Part shown: piece by piece, positions 1 to 9,566 of the stretch
Layout: each line of letters opens with the position of its first letter
How positions within the stretch are numbered: position 1 is the stretch's first letter
From: Propionibacteriaceae bacterium
GTDB taxonomy: Bacteria; Actinomycetota; Actinomycetes; Propionibacteriales; Propionibacteriaceae
Direction: 5' to 3'
DNA: 64,000 bases
Assembly (NCBI GenBank): GCA_025965155.1
Contig: JAOPXN010000090.1
Span: 32,137-96,136, forward strand
Made by a program: the position numbers and the translations under genes
The notes under the pieces: generated by a model
What the model was told of the DNA's origin: nothing
What the model saw: only the letters and a program-made list of their open reading frames with translations
Databases searched by the model: none

Positions 1-2
1 CG

Positions 3-530
3 GCGACCGCGTCGGCGTCGCCAAGTGAGCCGGCCTGCTCGGTGTCGGACGCCGGCTGCCGGGTGCAGGTGACCCGAAGCTGGCGGGACGGGGTGTCCCA
101 GGTGTCCCGGTCCTATCTTGATCCCGACCGGGGCTACTTCACCGGCTACAGCTACTCCTACGACCGCTCGTACGACTCCGACGCGCTGTGGGCCGGACGC
201 GGTGGCGCGCTGGGTCTTGACCTGTTCAAGCTGGAGAACGGGGCCACCCAGGTATTCGTCCAGATCGCCACCGCTGAGAAGTTCGCGGCTCGCTGCGGCA
301 AGGCGACCTCGCAGAACTGCGTCACCATGCGGTTCATGGACGGGAATCTGTTTACGTTGACCGAGACGACGCACGTGAGCGAGGGGATCGAGGTCCAATA
401 CTCCCCAGACGGCGGGCAGGTGATCACGCTGGTGGCTCGGAACGTGTCCCGCGGCAACTCGATCGACATCACCCGCGGCGAGCTCATCGCGCTGGCACAG
501 GACCCGCGACTTCGGCTACCGAGGGTGTGA
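3..530 (+). CDS. C-terminal part of an unrecognised protein, cut by the left edge
   Basis: The frame is open from base 3 to the TGA at 528-530, so the true start lies left of the window; the GTG at 42 is only an internal candidate. The visible 175 residues begin with an Ala/Ser/Pro-rich stretch, followed by a mixed polar domain with three well-spaced Cys and many Tyr/Ser in a YSYSYDRSYDS-type patch. No catalytic motif is recognised. The Ala-Ser-Pro lead-in resembles the linker after a lipoprotein or membrane anchor, so a secreted or anchored protein is possible (inference). The gene ends convergently 9 bp from a small minus-strand gene. Confidence 0.55.
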   Translation, partial: ATASASPSEPACSVSDAGCRVQVTRSWRDGVSQVSRSYLDPDRGYFTGYSYSYDRSYDSDALWAGRGGALGLDLFKLENGATQVFVQIATAEKFAARCGKATSQNCVTMRFMDGNLFTLTETTHVSEGIEVQYSPDGGQVITLVARNVSRGNSIDITRGELIALAQDPRLRLPRV

Positions 531-539
531 GAGCGGCGG

Positions 540-713
540 TCAGGTCACCAGATTCATCGGCGGGCGGGGAGGACGGCGCCGATGTCTGAGCGCGGTGGAA
601 CCTCGGTGCTGATGCGCCGGGAGCTCGATCATGGTCGGGATGACCGCCAGCAGACCCACGATGACGATGCCGACGACAGCGGCGGCGACGAGAAGAATAT
701 GCGTGATCTCCAT
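540..713 (-). CDS. Small single-span membrane protein (57 aa)
   Basis: The reverse strand carries a 57-codon ORF starting at the ATG 713-711. It opens with MEITHILL and runs through a hydrophobic segment of about 22 residues (Val/Ala/Gly/Ile/Leu, roughly residues 5-27), then a short Arg/Pro-rich cytoplasmic-looking tail. This is the usual composition of a small actinobacterial single-TM protein of unknown role. No clear Shine-Dalgarno is visible, so the start and the gene itself are moderate calls. It converges on the cut gene to its left. Confidence 0.4.
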   Translation of the reverse strand: MEITHILLVAAAVVGIVIVGLLAVIPTMIELPAHQHRGSTALRHRRRPPRPPMNLVT

Positions 714-822
714 GAGTCAATGGTGCGCCGAATCACTGTGAAACCCAGGGGGCAGCGGCTATGAGTTCCCTGTGCGGGCGCCTATCGGCCCAGCTGGACT
801 GGCCGGTCTGAGACCCGGTGGG

Positions 823-1245
823 TCAGTCCGCGACGCCGCGCCGGTGCTGCTTCAGCTGCGACCGACGCCGCTTGGCATCCAGCCGGCGTTCGACCGCGCC
901 TCGGGTCGGTCGAGACGGACGACGGACCCGAGCTGGTGGCGTGGTCGCTGCCTGAAGCACCGTCTGCAGCCGTTGCAACGCGAGCCGGCGGTTCTGCAGC
1001 TGCGACCGGGTCTCGCTCGCCGCGATCGTCAGCACACCGTCGACCAGCCGGTCACCCAGCCGGTCCACCGCGCGCTGGCGTAGCGGCTCCGGCAGCGTCA
1101 GCGACCCCGCTACATCGAAGCTGAGCTCCACCCGGCTGTCCGCAGTGTTCACCGACTGACCACCGGGTCCGCTCGAGCGGGAGAAGCGCCAGGACAGCTC
1201 ACTCGCCGGGATCACCGTCCCACGTACGGCCAGCGGCTCTTTCAC
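823..1245 (-). CDS. arfB: Peptidyl-tRNA hydrolase ArfB (ribosome rescue)
   Basis: ArfB enters the A site of ribosomes stalled without a stop codon and hydrolyses the peptidyl-tRNA. The protein (140 aa) has the class-I release-factor signature SSGPGGQSVN with the catalytic GGQ, and a strongly basic C-terminal tail (residues about 105-140, rich in Arg/Lys) that in this family binds the mRNA channel. An upstream in-frame ATG at 1347 would add 34 unlike residues and run into the neighbouring gene's leader, so the GTG at 1245 is chosen; it gives the family's usual 140-aa length. It is divergent from the EVE-like gene at 1350. Confidence 0.9.
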   Translation of the reverse strand: MKEPLAVRGTVIPASELSWRFSRSSGPGGQSVNTADSRVELSFDVAGSLTLPEPLRQRAVDRLGDRLVDGVLTIAASETRSQLQNRRLALQRLQTVLQAATTPPARVRRPSRPTRGAVERRLDAKRRRSQLKQHRRGVAD

Positions 1246-1349
1246 CCAGCCACTATGCCAGGTCCGGCTGAAGTAGCGTGACCCTCGACCGGTCCGGGCC
1301 AGCGACGAAAGCCAGCCGAGCTGACCCAGCAGAGGGAAAGGGGCCACAA

Positions 1350-1793
1350 GTGGGCATCGAGGCGCGGCTGACCGAGGCCGACATCGCCTGCTGGGTGGTC
1401 AAGTCCCAGAAGGCTCCCACCACTGTGGCTCCGGGGTGGAGACCAGGCTCGGTTCAGCAGCTGACCCGGTGTCTGCGGCGCTCCTACCGGCTGGAGCTAA
1501 TGCGGCCCGGGCAACGCTGCCTGTTCTGGTTGAGTGGTCGCGACCAGCCAGGAATCCATGCGATCGGGACGCTGGCCGGCTGGCCGCCGACCAGTGAGGC
1601 GGAGGTCGCCGTGTCGCTACAGCGGCTGCACTCCCCGGTGCGCCGCGCCGACCTGGTCGCCGACCACGTCTTCTCCCGCGCCGAGGTGATCCGGATGCCG
1701 GCCGGAAGCAACCCCTCGTACCTGAGCCCCGACCAGCTGGACCGGCTGCGTGACTACATCGAACCCGAAGACTGGAGTTCGGCCGGCTGGTGA
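1350..1793 (+). CDS. EVE/PUA-like domain protein
   Basis: The protein (147 aa) begins near the motif ACWVVKS and contains GQRCLFWLSG and GIHAIGTLAG, the strand pattern of EVE/PUA-like domains, which bind modified bases in nucleic acids. No other domain is present, so it would be a stand-alone reader. The GTG at 1350 is preferred to the upstream ATG at 1278 because a purine-rich Shine-Dalgarno (GAGGGAAAGG, about 1332-1341) lies just ahead, and the longer form has a low-complexity start. It ends 12 bp before the convergent LLM oxidoreductase. Assignment rests on motif pattern only. Confidence 0.6.
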   Translation: MGIEARLTEADIACWVVKSQKAPTTVAPGWRPGSVQQLTRCLRRSYRLELMRPGQRCLFWLSGRDQPGIHAIGTLAGWPPTSEAEVAVSLQRLHSPVRRADLVADHVFSRAEVIRMPAGSNPSYLSPDQLDRLRDYIEPEDWSSAGW

Positions 1794-1805
1794 CCCAGCG
1801 CCCCG

Positions 1806-2621
1806 TCAGGCGGCGCCGGCGGAGCCCGAGTTGAACTCGTCGCGGTACTGCAGCCAGTCCCGCACCAGCGCCAGGTCGTACCCCACCCTTCCGTCCGTGC
1901 TGACCGTGATCAGCCTGGTGCCGATGCCGATCAGTCCCTCCGCCATCTCGTCTGGACCCTTGTCGGCGCCGGTGGATCGCTCGATCTCGCCAGGATCGCG
2001 GCCGACCTCGACACACCAGTTGTTGAGCACCTGGTTCTTGCGGCCAAGAGTCTCGACGTCGCCGAACCCGTGCCAGGTCGACGCGTACTGCGCCACCAGC
2101 TTGAGCGTCTTCCGCTCGCCGCCGCCACCGATCAGGATCGGGATGTCCCGCGTCGGCGGTGGGTTGAGCTTGGTCCACCGCTCGGTGATTCGGGGCAGCC
2201 CGTCAGCCAAGGCAGCCAGACGGCTCCCGGCGGTACCGAACTCGTAGCCGTACTCGTCGTAGTCACGCTGGAACCAGCCGGCACCGATCCCGAGCACCAG
2301 TCGACCGTCACTGATGTGGTCGACGGTACGCGCCATGTCGGCCAGCAGCTCGGGGTTGCGGTAGCTGTTGCAGGTCACCAGGGCGCCGATCTCCACCCGC
2401 TCGGTCTGTTCGGCCCAGGCCGCCAGCTGGGTCCAGCACTCGAAGTGCAGACCGTCCGGTTCACCGCTGAGCGGGTAGAAGTGGTCCCAGTTGAAGATGA
2501 CGTCCACGCCCGCTTCTTCGCACTCGTCGACGGCCCGCCGGAGCTCGGCGTACTCAGCGTGCTGAGGCTGGAGCTGAACTCCCACTCGTAGTGGGCGGTT
2601 GGCGTACGGCTGCTCGGTCAT
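1806..2621 (-). CDS. LLM-class (luciferase-like) F420-dependent oxidoreductase
   Basis: A 271-aa single-domain TIM-barrel protein of the luciferase-like monooxygenase class. Typical blocks are visible in order: RVGVQLQPQ at the first strand, VDVIFNWDHFYPL, VEIGALVTCNSYRNP, ARTVDHISDGRLVLGIGAGW and a late IPILIGGGG phosphate-binding loop. Actinobacterial proteins of this layout usually use F420 rather than FMN. The start ATG at 2621 has a good Shine-Dalgarno (GAGGAGAGG). The substrate cannot be read from sequence. It is monocistronic, with a 579-bp AT-richer gap upstream. Confidence 0.85.
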   Translation of the reverse strand: MTEQPYANRPLRVGVQLQPQHAEYAELRRAVDECEEAGVDVIFNWDHFYPLSGEPDGLHFECWTQLAAWAEQTERVEIGALVTCNSYRNPELLADMARTVDHISDGRLVLGIGAGWFQRDYDEYGYEFGTAGSRLAALADGLPRITERWTKLNPPPTRDIPILIGGGGERKTLKLVAQYASTWHGFGDVETLGRKNQVLNNWCVEVGRDPGEIERSTGADKGPDEMAEGLIGIGTRLITVSTDGRVGYDLALVRDWLQYRDEFNSGSAGAA

Positions 2622-3200
2622 GCCTCTCCTCGATCCGTTTGTTGTTCGCAGAATTTTTCCACCCTAGTGAGGCGATTCGCCCATCCGGGACCCGGCGCCC
2701 TGTGGATAGCGTCCCACTAACCGTTAGGGCCCGATACGGCAGCCGTCGAGGCCACCATTTTCATGATCATCCGCAAGGCAGCCACTGACCCTCAGGTGGT
2801 TCGGTTACCACCCGACCAAAATGTAGCGATGGGCAGAACCGAACGATACAAGGAAACGCCACGCACTGGACCCCTATTACATGATCATCTTTTGACGTCA
2901 TGATCTTGAAAACAACTCCGTTACCAATGTTGCGCCCCTGGCTGCGGGACTTCTCGAAAAGAGCCCGGGCACTGTCTGACACCGCTATGAAGCTTGTGCA
3001 CTTCGTTTCATAGGTAGCCTCTGTTTGATCCGCCTTTTTCATGGATTTTCAAATATAACGGAATGGTCACGGTTTCCTGTGAGGTGATCGACACGCCGAT
3101 GTGACCTGCTGTTGTACGTGCGGGGGAAGTGTCGTGATGACCCCTGGCTGGACCTTCAACATGCTGTGGTCCGGCGTCGCGCTAGCTCGGGGGAGCAGCT
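2622..3200. other. 579-bp intergenic region, AT-richer than its surroundings
   Basis: This gap separates the divergent LLM oxidoreductase and peroxidase genes and must hold both promoters. Its base composition is visibly lower in GC than the rest of the window, especially 2860-3060. It contains two close copies of the self-complementary core ATGATCAT (about 2762-2769 and 2882-2889), a further CATGATCTT, and one DnaA-box-like TGTGGATAG at 2701-2709. A 91-codon minus-strand ORF (2767-3042) is open but has no Shine-Dalgarno and no recognisable domain, so it is not called. Confidence 0.5.
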
Positions 3201-6200
3201 ATGTCTATCCACGTAATACAGCCACGCCTGCTTAGATCCAGCCAATCACTCGTGGATCGAATACTTCCGATCCCGAAATCCGCGATCGTGGGCGTTCTTG
3301 CATTTACCCTCATCTTCACGCTCGCACGTCCAGCTAATACCGCTACGGCGGCTCCGGTGGGCCAGGGGTTCACCGTGACCACCAGCGATCTTGCGTTCAT
3401 CCTGAGGCAGATCAAGATCGCCGAGGCGCACGTCGCCAACACCACCTCAGCGACTGGGCCGTGCGGGGCGTTGATCGGCCCCGGTGCCGACCATGTACCG
3501 GATGCACTGACGTCCTACGGGCTGCGCACCGTCGACGGCACCTGCAACAACCTGATCCAGGGCCGGGAGAAGTTCGGAGCCGCCGACCAGCTCTTCCCGC
3601 GACTCACCGCGGCCAAGTTCAACACCGCCGATGAGCGCTCACCGTTCGGTCCTCCCGGGCAGTCGACCTATGCCCAGAAGTCGGGCAGCGTGGTCGACAG
3701 CCAGCCCCGCGTGGTCAGCAACCTGATCGTGGACCAGACCTCCACCAACCCTGCCGCCATCCACGCGGCGGGGTTCCCGGTCCGGTCGCAGCAGGCGCCG
3801 GGCAAGTTCCCGTGCACCACCGATCCCGACCCACTGGCGAATCCGCCGATCGTAGGAGTTCCGGGCGGCTGCGTACCCACTGGGGAGACGTTGTTCGTTC
3901 CCAACATCACCACCGATGTGGGTCTGTCACCGCCGTACAACTCGCTGTTCACCCTGTTCGGTCAGTTCTTCGACCACGGTGTCGACCAGACGGTCAAGGG
4001 TGGCGGCACTGTCTTCGTACCGCTGAAGGAGGACGACCCGCTGCGCACGGTGGGCCCGGACGGCAAGGCCGGATCCGGTGACGAGGTTTCGCCGCAGCAG
4101 GCCTTCATGGTCCTGACCCGGGCGCAGAACCAGCCCGGCTCCGACCCTGGCACCGCCGATGACATCCAGGAGGCCAAGAACACCGACTCACCGTTCGTGG
4201 ACCAGTCGCAGACCTACACCTCCCACGCATCCCACCAGGTGTTCCTGCGGGAGTACGCCAACAACAACGCAGACAAGCCGGTGTCCACCGGCAAGCTGCT
4301 GGGCGGGCCTCCCGGCCGGACCGAAGGCGGCATGGCCACCTGGGCAACAGTCAAGGCGCAGGCGGCATCACTGCTCGGCCTTCGACTGGAGGACAAGGAC
4401 GTGCTGAACGTCCCGCAGATGGCGGTTGACCCGTACGGCAAGTTCATTCCCGGGCCGCTTCGTGGTCTGCCGCAGTTCGTCACGCCGACCGGACTGGTCG
4501 AAGGCGACCTAGCCAACCCGGTGCCTGTCCCAGCCAACGTGGTGTACTTCGATACACCGTTCCTGACCGACATCGCACACAACGCCGATCCCAGCCCGCA
4601 GGACCTGGACCGCAATCCCAGCACACCGCGGACCGCTCCGGTGGCCGACGACAACACCACCGCGGCGAACCCCTTGTCCGCCCAGCCGGCCGGTACCTAT
4701 GACGACGAGGCCCTGGCTCTGCACTTCGCCGCCGGCGACGGACGGGTCAACGAGAACATCGGGCTGACCGCGATCCACCAGGTCTTCCACTCCGAGCACG
4801 ACCGTCTGGTGGCCGAGTTCAAGAAGACTCTCGAGGCCGACACCAGCGCTAAGGGCGTTGCGGCCTTGGCCGAATGGAAGCTCGCGCAGGGCGCTGCCGG
4901 ATGGAACGGCGAGCGTCTGTTCCAGGCGGCCCGGTTTGTGAACGAGATGGAGTACCAGCACCTTGTCTTCGAGGAGTTCGGCCGCAAGGTGCAGCCCGCT
5001 ATCGACCCGTTCGTCGCCTACCACATCGATGTCGACCCGGCAGTCAAGGCGGAGTTCGCCCACGCTGTCTACCGCTTCGGTCACTCGATGCTGACCGAGA
5101 CCATCTCGCGGACCAACCCGGACGGAACCGACAACTCCATCGGGCTGCTGGAAGGGTTCCTGAACCCGGCCGAGTACACCAATGCCGGCACTGATAAGCC
5201 GGCTCTGAGCTCGGAAGAGGCAGCCGGCAGCATCATCATGGGGATGAGCGACCAGGCAGGAAACGAGATCGACGAGTTCGTCACGGACACGCTCCGGAAC
5301 AACCTCCTCGGCCTCCCGCTGGACCTGGCCTCGATCAACATGGCCCGTGCCCGGGAAGCAGGCATTCCCTCGCTGAACGAGCTGCGACGTCAGATCCACG
5401 CCGAAACCAACGACGCCCAGCTGGCCCCGTACACGAGCTGGGCGGACTTCGGGCAGAACGTGAAGCACCCGGAGTCGATCATCAACTTCGTGGCCGCCTA
5501 CGGCACCTACCCGACCATTGCAGCCGCGGCCAACGTGGCCGACAGGCGGGCGGCGGCCAAGGCCATCGTCGACCCCGGTCCGCAGGCGACTGCACCGACA
5601 GCCGACATGGTCGACTTCGTGAACAGTGCCGGCACCTGGGCGGGCAAGGAGACCGGGCTGAACAGTGTCGACCTGTGGGTCGGCGGTCTCGCCGAGAAGA
5701 CCAACCTGTTCGGCGGTCTGCTGGGCAGCACCTTCAACTACGTGTTCGAGAACCAGATGACCGACCTGCAGAACGGGGACCGGTTCTACTACCTGGCCCG
5801 GACGCCCGGGATGAACCTGCGGGCGGCGCTGGAAGGCAACTCGTTCGCCGAGATGATGATGCGCAACACCACGGCAGAGTCGCTCAAGGCCGATGCCTTC
5901 GCCACCGCCGACTGCAAGTTCCAGCTCAAGAACCTGGCCGGTACGCCGGAGGGCTATGCCGCATTCGGGGCGACCGTCGCCGACGATGCGAACACGGAGT
6001 GCGCAGAGAACCTGGTGCTGTTGCGCAAGCCGGACGGCACCATCCAGTACCGTGAGATCAACCCGGCTGACCCGCCGGGAATCAACGGCCAGGCCGTATA
6101 TAACGGCACCGATGCGGTGGACCGGGTCACCGGCGGCAATGACAACGACACCTTCCTCGGCAACGACGGCAACGACATCATCGAAGGCCAGGGTGGCGAC

Positions 6201-9200
6201 GACATCGCCCTGGGCGGTGACGGCAACGACCGGATGACCGACCTCGCCGGTAACGATGTCACCAAGGGCGGCCCTGGCAACGACTACATCAACACCGGCA
6301 TCGGGCTCGACATCGTGATGTCCGGTGACGGCAAGGACTTCACCGACGGTGGGGCCAACGACAACGAGACGTTTGCCGGCGAAGGCGACGACTTCATCCA
6401 GTCTGGAGCTGGCACAGACCACACCTTCGGTGACGGTGGTGACGACTGGATTCAGGGCGGCTCGGGCGTCGATCTGCTGATCGGTGACCACGGTGCCCCG
6501 TTCTTCGACGACCCGGCGGCCAACAAGCCAGGACATGACGTCTTCGTCGGGCAGGTCGGCGACAACGACTACGACGCCGAGGGTGGCGACGACGTCATGT
6601 CGTCCAACGCCGGCATCGACCGCTACTCCGGTGCAGCCGGGTTCGACTGGGCCACCCATCAGTACGACACGGTGGCAGCCGACGACGACATGATGATCAA
6701 CAACAACCTGATCGGTGTCCCGCTGCCAGTCGTGGTCAACCGCGACCGGTGGCAGGAGGTGGAGGCCAACTCGGGTTCCACGTTCAACGACCTCATCCGG
6801 GGCGATGACGTGGTTCCCAGCGCCGTCGGTGGAGCCGGCTTCACCGGCTGCGACGTCCTCGACCAGGCCGGCATCGACCGGATCGCCGGGCTGGACGACA
6901 TCCTGCCTACTCCGACAACGCCACTGGCTCCGATCGAGGCAGCATCAGCACTGGGAAGCTGCCCGCTGGAGGGGCCGGTCTGGGGCGATGGCAACATCCT
7001 CCTCGGCGGTCTTGGCAGCGACACCATCGAGGGCCGCGGCGCCGACGACGTGATCGACGGCGACCGGTACCTCAAGACGCGGATCAGCGTCCGCAACAGT
7101 TCGGGCGACGAGATCGGCAGCACCGAGCTGATGGAGCGCCCGTACCAAGCCCATCACACCCGCACTCTGGCCGCCGACGTGGCCAGTGGGCTGATTGACC
7201 CGGGCAACCTGTTCGTCGTTCGGGAGATCGTCACCCCGACCGCCACGCAGGTGACGGGCAACCGGGACTCCGCGGTGTTCTCCGACATTCAGGCCAACTA
7301 CACCGTCACCACCACCGGCGGGAACGGAACTCTCGGTTCGCCCGGGTCCACGACCACCGTTGTGCACAACGGCGGTGGCGCCGACGGCACCGACACGTTG
7401 CGCAACATCGAGCGGCTGGTCTTCTCTGACACGGTCGCGCCTACTGCCCCGGTGATCGGCGTTGCAGTGGCCGGAGATGGTCAAGCAACGGTGAACTTCA
7501 CGGCACCGACCGGTTCGATCAGCCAGTTCTCCGTCCGGGTCGTCGACCCCGCCGGGGCGCAGGTGGGTGATCTTCGCACCGTTCCCGCGGACGCCGGAAG
7601 CATCGTCGTCACGGGCCTGACCAACGGGACCGCTTACCGGTTCCAGGTCTCCGCTACGAACGCCGAAGGGACGAGCCCGTACTCGGCTCTGTCGGTCGCG
7701 GTCACTCCCCATCGCCAGCTCGCTCCCGGAGCAGCCAGGATCGGAACGGTGACCAGAGGAGACACCGAAGTCACCGTCAACTGGTCAGCGCCGGTGCCGG
7801 TAGCCGACACGGCGGCGGCCAAGACACCGGCCATTACCGGCTACGTCATCCGTACCTTCGCCGGCACGACGCTGGTGCGCGAGACAGAGGTCGGGACTGT
7901 GACCAGTGCCGTCATCGGCGGACTCAACAACGGCACCGCCTACACCTTCGAGGTCAGCGCCGTGAACCCGGTCAACACCGGAGCTGCCTCGGAGCGGTCC
8001 GCGAGTGTCACTCCGGCGGGACGTCCTGGAGTACCCGTCATCGGAGTTCCAACCGCTGGCGACGGGTCGGTGACTGTCCGCTGGACCGCTCCCGACAGCA
8101 ACGGCATGTCGATCACCGGATACTCGGTGCGGGTCTTCACCGGGCCGACGCTGGCACGGACGGTCACCATTACCGCCCCGGCGACCTCCACCGTCATCAC
8201 CGGGTTGACGAACGGCACTGCGTACAACTTCGACGTCGCCGCCACCAATGGCGTCGGTGACGGGGCAAGGTCGGCCAACTCGGCAGTCGTCACCCCGACG
8301 GCGCCGGGCGTCCGTCCGACGATCACGGCCAGGACCCCGGGCTCGGGCGCGTTCGCGGTCAGCCAGACCGGGAACCTCACCGCCACGTTCAGTGGTGCCG
8401 TCACGACGGTGAACACCACAACGTTCGCCCTTCGGCTCGGCACCGCAACGACCGGGGCCTCGGTCCCGGCCGGGGTGACGTACAACGCGACAACTCGGGT
8501 TGCCACTTTGAACCCGACCCCCACGCTGGCGGCAGACACCAGATACACCGCCACGCTGTCTGGGATCGGATCCCCGGCGGGCACCCTGCCGACCAGCTCG
8601 TGGACCTTCGTGACCGGACCGGCGGCCACCCTGACGGCACGTACACCAGGCACGTCGGCGACGGGCGCTTCACTGACAGCCAACATCACAGCCACGTTCA
8701 GTGAGCCGGTGACCAACGCAACTCAGGCGGGACGAGTCGTGCTTCGGCTGGGATCGACGACGGTCCCCGCAGTGGTGACGTACAACGCCACCACCAGGGT
8801 GGTGACACTGAACCCGAACGCCAACCTGACGGCGGATCGCAGCTACACGGTGTCCGTCTCGGGGGTGCTCGATGGCGCGGGCAACACCATGGCTACGGCT
8901 ACCTGGCCCTTCATCACCGGTCCTCGACCGACGATGAGTGCAAGGTTGCCCGCCTCCGCAGCGACCGGCGTGGCCAGGAACGCCAACGTGACGGCCACCA
9001 TGAGTGAAGTCGTACAGGGGTTCAGCACTACCTCGACCACGACTAGCTCGGTCCGGCTGATCCGGGTGTCCAACGGTGGGGCGGTACCCGCCGCCATCAC
9101 CTTCAACACCACGACGCGGCAGTTCACGGTGAACCCGAACGCCAGCCTCGCTGCCAATGTGCAGTACCGGGTCACCTTCACCGGGGGCACGTCGGCGATC

Positions 9201-9263
9201 CGGGACCTGGCGGGCAACCCGATGTCCACCCAGACGTGGACCTTCACCACGGGCGCCGCATAA
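3201..9263 (+). CDS. Secreted animal-type haem peroxidase with RTX, FN3 and SbsA-like Ig domains (2020 aa)
   Basis: Residues 1-50 form a Sec signal peptide ending in an Ala-rich cleavage site. The haem peroxidase domain spans about 60-960. The distal motif GQFFDH places Gln255, Asp258 and His259 as in myeloperoxidase. AGDGRVNE supplies catalytic Arg515 and Glu518, and RFGH supplies proximal His628. Asp258 and Glu518 match the residues that ester-link haem, so covalent haem is likely. RTX calcium-binding repeats (GGxGND type) follow at about 980-1096, then three FN3 domains (about 1414, 1509, 1608) and three SbsA-like Ig domains (about 1706, 1808, 1909). It would use extracellular peroxide, perhaps for adhesion-associated oxidation or defence (inference). 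It has a paralogue at 29171. The start ATG follows GGGGGAGCAG. Confidence 0.9.
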   Translation: MSIHVIQPRLLRSSQSLVDRILPIPKSAIVGVLAFTLIFTLARPANTATAAPVGQGFTVTTSDLAFILRQIKIAEAHVANTTSATGPCGALIGPGADHVPDALTSYGLRTVDGTCNNLIQGREKFGAADQLFPRLTAAKFNTADERSPFGPPGQSTYAQKSGSVVDSQPRVVSNLIVDQTSTNPAAIHAAGFPVRSQQAPGKFPCTTDPDPLANPPIVGVPGGCVPTGETLFVPNITTDVGLSPPYNSLFTLFGQFFDHGVDQTVKGGGTVFVPLKEDDPLRTVGPDGKAGSGDEVSPQQAFMVLTRAQNQPGSDPGTADDIQEAKNTDSPFVDQSQTYTSHASHQVFLREYANNNADKPVSTGKLLGGPPGRTEGGMATWATVKAQAASLLGLRLEDKDVLNVPQMAVDPYGKFIPGPLRGLPQFVTPTGLVEGDLANPVPVPANVVYFDTPFLTDIAHNADPSPQDLDRNPSTPRTAPVADDNTTAANPLSAQPAGTYDDEALALHFAAGDGRVNENIGLTAIHQVFHSEHDRLVAEFKKTLEADTSAKGVAALAEWKLAQGAAGWNGERLFQAARFVNEMEYQHLVFEEFGRKVQPAIDPFVAYHIDVDPAVKAEFAHAVYRFGHSMLTETISRTNPDGTDNSIGLLEGFLNPAEYTNAGTDKPALSSEEAAGSIIMGMSDQAGNEIDEFVTDTLRNNLLGLPLDLASINMARAREAGIPSLNELRRQIHAETNDAQLAPYTSWADFGQNVKHPESIINFVAAYGTYPTIAAAANVADRRAAAKAIVDPGPQATAPTADMVDFVNSAGTWAGKETGLNSVDLWVGGLAEKTNLFGGLLGSTFNYVFENQMTDLQNGDRFYYLARTPGMNLRAALEGNSFAEMMMRNTTAESLKADAFATADCKFQLKNLAGTPEGYAAFGATVADDANTECAENLVLLRKPDGTIQYREINPADPPGINGQAVYNGTDAVDRVTGGNDNDTFLGNDGNDIIEGQGGDDIALGGDGNDRMTDLAGNDVTKGGPGNDYINTGIGLDIVMSGDGKDFTDGGANDNETFAGEGDDFIQSGAGTDHTFGDGGDDWIQGGSGVDLLIGDHGAPFFDDPAANKPGHDVFVGQVGDNDYDAEGGDDVMSSNAGIDRYSGAAGFDWATHQYDTVAADDDMMINNNLIGVPLPVVVNRDRWQEVEANSGSTFNDLIRGDDVVPSAVGGAGFTGCDVLDQAGIDRIAGLDDILPTPTTPLAPIEAASALGSCPLEGPVWGDGNILLGGLGSDTIEGRGADDVIDGDRYLKTRISVRNSSGDEIGSTELMERPYQAHHTRTLAADVASGLIDPGNLFVVREIVTPTATQVTGNRDSAVFSDIQANYTVTTTGGNGTLGSPGSTTTVVHNGGGADGTDTLRNIERLVFSDTVAPTAPVIGVAVAGDGQATVNFTAPTGSISQFSVRVVDPAGAQVGDLRTVPADAGSIVVTGLTNGTAYRFQVSATNAEGTSPYSALSVAVTPHRQLAPGAARIGTVTRGDTEVTVNWSAPVPVADTAAAKTPAITGYVIRTFAGTTLVRETEVGTVTSAVIGGLNNGTAYTFEVSAVNPVNTGAASERSASVTPAGRPGVPVIGVPTAGDGSVTVRWTAPDSNGMSITGYSVRVFTGPTLARTVTITAPATSTVITGLTNGTAYNFDVAATNGVGDGARSANSAVVTPTAPGVRPTITARTPGSGAFAVSQTGNLTATFSGAVTTVNTTTFALRLGTATTGASVPAGVTYNATTRVATLNPTPTLAADTRYTATLSGIGSPAGTLPTSSWTFVTGPAATLTARTPGTSATGASLTANITATFSEPVTNATQAGRVVLRLGSTTVPAVVTYNATTRVVTLNPNANLTADRSYTVSVSGVLDGAGNTMATATWPFITGPRPTMSARLPASAATGVARNANVTATMSEVVQGFSTTSTTTSSVRLIRVSNGGAVPAAITFNTTTRQFTVNPNASLAANVQYRVTFTGGTSAIRDLAGNPMSTQTWTFTTGAA

Positions 9264-9301
9264 CCGGCGGAGCCGCAGATCGAACCACTACAACCCACTC
9301 A

Positions 9302-9330
9302 CGGCCGGACACCCTGCAGGTGTCCGGCCG
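9302..9330 (+). terminator. Strong hairpin after the first peroxidase gene
   Basis: A perfect 12-bp stem (9302-9313 with 9319-9330) closes a 5-nt loop, 39 bp after the peroxidase stop. No U-run follows, which is common for actinobacterial terminators. Confidence 0.75.
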
Positions 9331-9566
9331 GAAGTGCGTCTGCGCCGCATCCGCCTGCGAGTGACCGCGATTGAACCGCAACTGCGTCCGCCTCGTCTAA
9401 GCAGTTGAAGCCATCCCCCGCGACAGCGGGCGTGGCTCCAGGCCCTGGCACCTACGTCGGAGGTTCACGATGTGTGGCGATCCGGTGCAAGCCCAGGCAC
9501 ATTCATCCCGCACAACGACCGGTGCTGGGCGCCAGGCCACAGCCAGGTCGAGACCAGGAGGTTGTC

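Noticed and set aside
2767..3042. Minus-strand 91-codon ORF in the AT-richer gap
   Set aside because: No Shine-Dalgarno, no recognisable domain, and it lies in the likely promoter region of the peroxidase gene.
4509..6659. Long minus-strand ORF (716 codons) opposite the first peroxidase
   Set aside because: It is a Val/Asp/Gly-rich mirror of the RTX/peroxidase coding frame, without its own motifs or ribosome site.
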